Shown piece by piece: positions 63,214-64,000 of a DNA stretch of 64,000 nucleotides. The translations under genes were made by a program, and so were the position numbers. How positions within the stretch are numbered: the first letter of the stretch is position 1; each line of letters begins with the position of its first letter. Under the pieces are notes generated by a model. That model was not told where the DNA came from, made no database searches, and saw only the letters and a list, made by a program, of their open reading frames with translations. The DNA is from Virgibacillus sp. SK37 (GTDB lineage Bacteria > Bacillota > Bacilli > Bacillales > Amphibacillaceae). The stretch lies in contig NZ_CP007161.1 of NCBI RefSeq assembly GCF_000725285.1, forward strand, positions 1,535,911 to 1,599,910, in the 5' to 3' direction.

Positions 63214-63258
63214 AAGAGTATTGATCATGATAATTGTATATCGCGATCAATACTCTTT
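63214..63258 (+). terminator. gapB terminator
   Basis: 13-bp perfect arms AAGAGTATTGATC / GATCAATACTCTT followed by TATTT. Confidence 0.85.
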
Positions 63259-63273
63259 ATTTCTTAAAATATA

Positions 63274-63422
63274 TTGCAAAAGTCACAAAAACCGTTTATA
63301 CTTTTCGTTGTACTTCCTGAATAGTATTCGTTCTGCTTAAAGGGTTAGGACCTCATCGGACTAACTTTCCCCCGTGGCAGAAATCATGGTTTAGGAAGAA
63401 ATTTGATAAGAGGGGGATTCCT
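63274..63422 (+). promoter_or_regulatory. speD promoter and structured leader
   Basis: TTGCAA (63274-63279), 17 bp and TATACT (63297-63302) form a good sigma-A promoter. The leader of about 114 nt holds a small hairpin GTTAG / CTAAC (63344-63365). TCCCCC (63368-63373) can pair with GGGGGA (63412-63417) in the speD ribosome binding site, so translation could be controlled. No known riboswitch consensus was recognised. Confidence 0.5.
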
Positions 63423-63803
63423 ATGGATACAATAGGAAGACATGTCATTGCAGAACTATGGGGATGCAATATTGAAAAGTTAAATGATATGGGATTAATT
63501 GAGCGCATATTTGTAAATGCAGCATTAAAAGCTGGAGCGGAAATACGGGAGGTTGCGTTTCATAAATTTGCTCCTCATGGTGTTAGTGGGGTAGTTATCA
63601 TTTCTGAATCACATCTAACAATACACAGCTTTCCGGAGCATGGTTATGCAAGCATCGACGTGTATACTTGTGGAGATATTATTGATCCTAACGTTGCAGC
63701 TGAATATATAGCAGAAGCACTTGAGTCCGATTCATGTGAGAAGGTTGAAGTACCTAGAGGCATGGGGCCAATTAAAGTAAATCAATTTCAAAAAGTTTTA
63801 TAA
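63423..63803 (+). CDS. speD: S-adenosylmethionine decarboxylase proenzyme
   Basis: This enzyme makes decarboxylated SAM, the aminopropyl donor for spermidine. The 126-residue proenzyme self-cleaves between Glu62 and Ser63 ([15 protein letters not shown]), Ser63 becoming the pyruvoyl group. His68 and Cys83 (DVYTCGD) are the expected processing and catalytic residues. A strong AGGGGG site lies six bases before the ATG. The length and sequence are those of Bacillus SpeD. Confidence 0.98.
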   Translation: MDTIGRHVIAELWGCNIEKLNDMGLIERIFVNAALKAGAEIREVAFHKFAPHGVSGVVIISESHLTIHSFPEHGYASIDVYTCGDIIDPNVAAEYIAEALESDSCEKVEVPRGMGPIKVNQFQKVL

Positions 63804-63811
63804 TTAATCTG

Positions 63812-63855
63812 GGTTGAATGTTCTAAATAGGGAGCATCAACCCTTTGTTTTTTGG
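63812..63855 (+). terminator. speD terminator
   Basis: GGGTTGA / TCAACCC arms (with further partial pairing) followed by TTTGTTTTTT. The remaining 145 bases to the window end are AT-rich and show no gene. Confidence 0.75.
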
Positions 63856-64000
63856 GCTAAAATTATTTAATAAAAATTAAAAAACATAATGGTTTATATT
63901 AAGCTTTCACAAGTTATGTATTTTTTCCTCTGGTCGTACAGTTATTATTTTCAAAATTAATTCCTTCTATTAATATACTTTCCATTCTCTTCTATTAGAG

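Overview
The window is a low-GC chromosomal segment from an endospore-forming Firmicute of the family Bacillaceae, most like the Oceanobacillus/Virgibacillus/Gracilibacillus side of that family. The reasons are the gene order, which follows the tyrS-rpsD to gapB-speD arc of the Bacillus subtilis chromosome almost gene for gene, the alpha/beta-type SASP and other sporulation genes (ytfJ, ytrH, ytrI, ytvI), strong Shine-Dalgarno sites with some TTG/GTG starts, and intergenic repeat families of a kind I associate with halophilic/alkaliphilic Bacillaceae. No rRNA, tRNA, CRISPR array, prophage or intact insertion sequence was seen.

Layout. 1-7.2 kb: a class A penicillin-binding protein (cut by the window edge), T-box-controlled tyrS, self-regulated rpsD, a GAF-GGDEF diguanylate cyclase and a free methionine sulfoxide reductase. 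7.3-18.9 kb: refZ, ezrA, cysteine desulfurase, thiI, a composite repeat, a SASP gene with a sigma-G-like promoter, nadK, ytfI-ytfJ, tpx, ytxK-ackA and moaB. 19-24.6 kb: universal stress protein, a tiny unknown ORF, then an envelope-stress operon with a sigma-W-like promoter (DUF4178, PspA, DUF4247 lipoprotein, DUF350, membrane-bound spermidine synthase homologue), and ytkL. 24.6-33.9 kb: an accessory type IV pilus island (three pilin-like proteins, a PilX-like protein, PilB, PilT, PilC, prepilin peptidase, PilM, PilN, PilO), including a divergent pseudopilin with an aspartate-rich linker and a 20-residue beta-solenoid repeat. 34-41.9 kb: ytoI, ytpI, nrnA, ytrI-ytrH and dnaE. 42-54.2 kb: central carbon and fatty acid supply (malic enzyme, GntR regulator, accD-accA, pfkA, pyk, citZ, icd, mdh), with fxsA and ytvI. 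54.4-64 kb: MaoC-like protein, phoP-phoR, polA, a frameshifted mutM, coaE, an intergenic repeat cluster, gapB and speD.

How the parts join up. The 42-54 kb block links glycolysis, pyruvate/malate interconversion, malonyl-CoA formation and the citrate branch of the TCA cycle; cre-like sites, a FadR-type operator and a CcpN-like operator suggest carbon-source control. PilB carries an MshEN domain with most of its cyclic-di-GMP-binding signature, and a diguanylate cyclase gene lies 20 kb away. SpeD supplies decarboxylated SAM, the aminopropyl donor used by spermidine synthases such as the homologue in the PspA operon.

Most worth a second look: the pseudopilin/beta-solenoid fusion and its pilus island; the sigma-W/PspA/polyamine operon; the T6-tract frameshift in mutM; the thiol peroxidase without its resolving cysteine; the PhoR without an extracellular sensor; the malic-enzyme operator; and the composite intergenic repeats.
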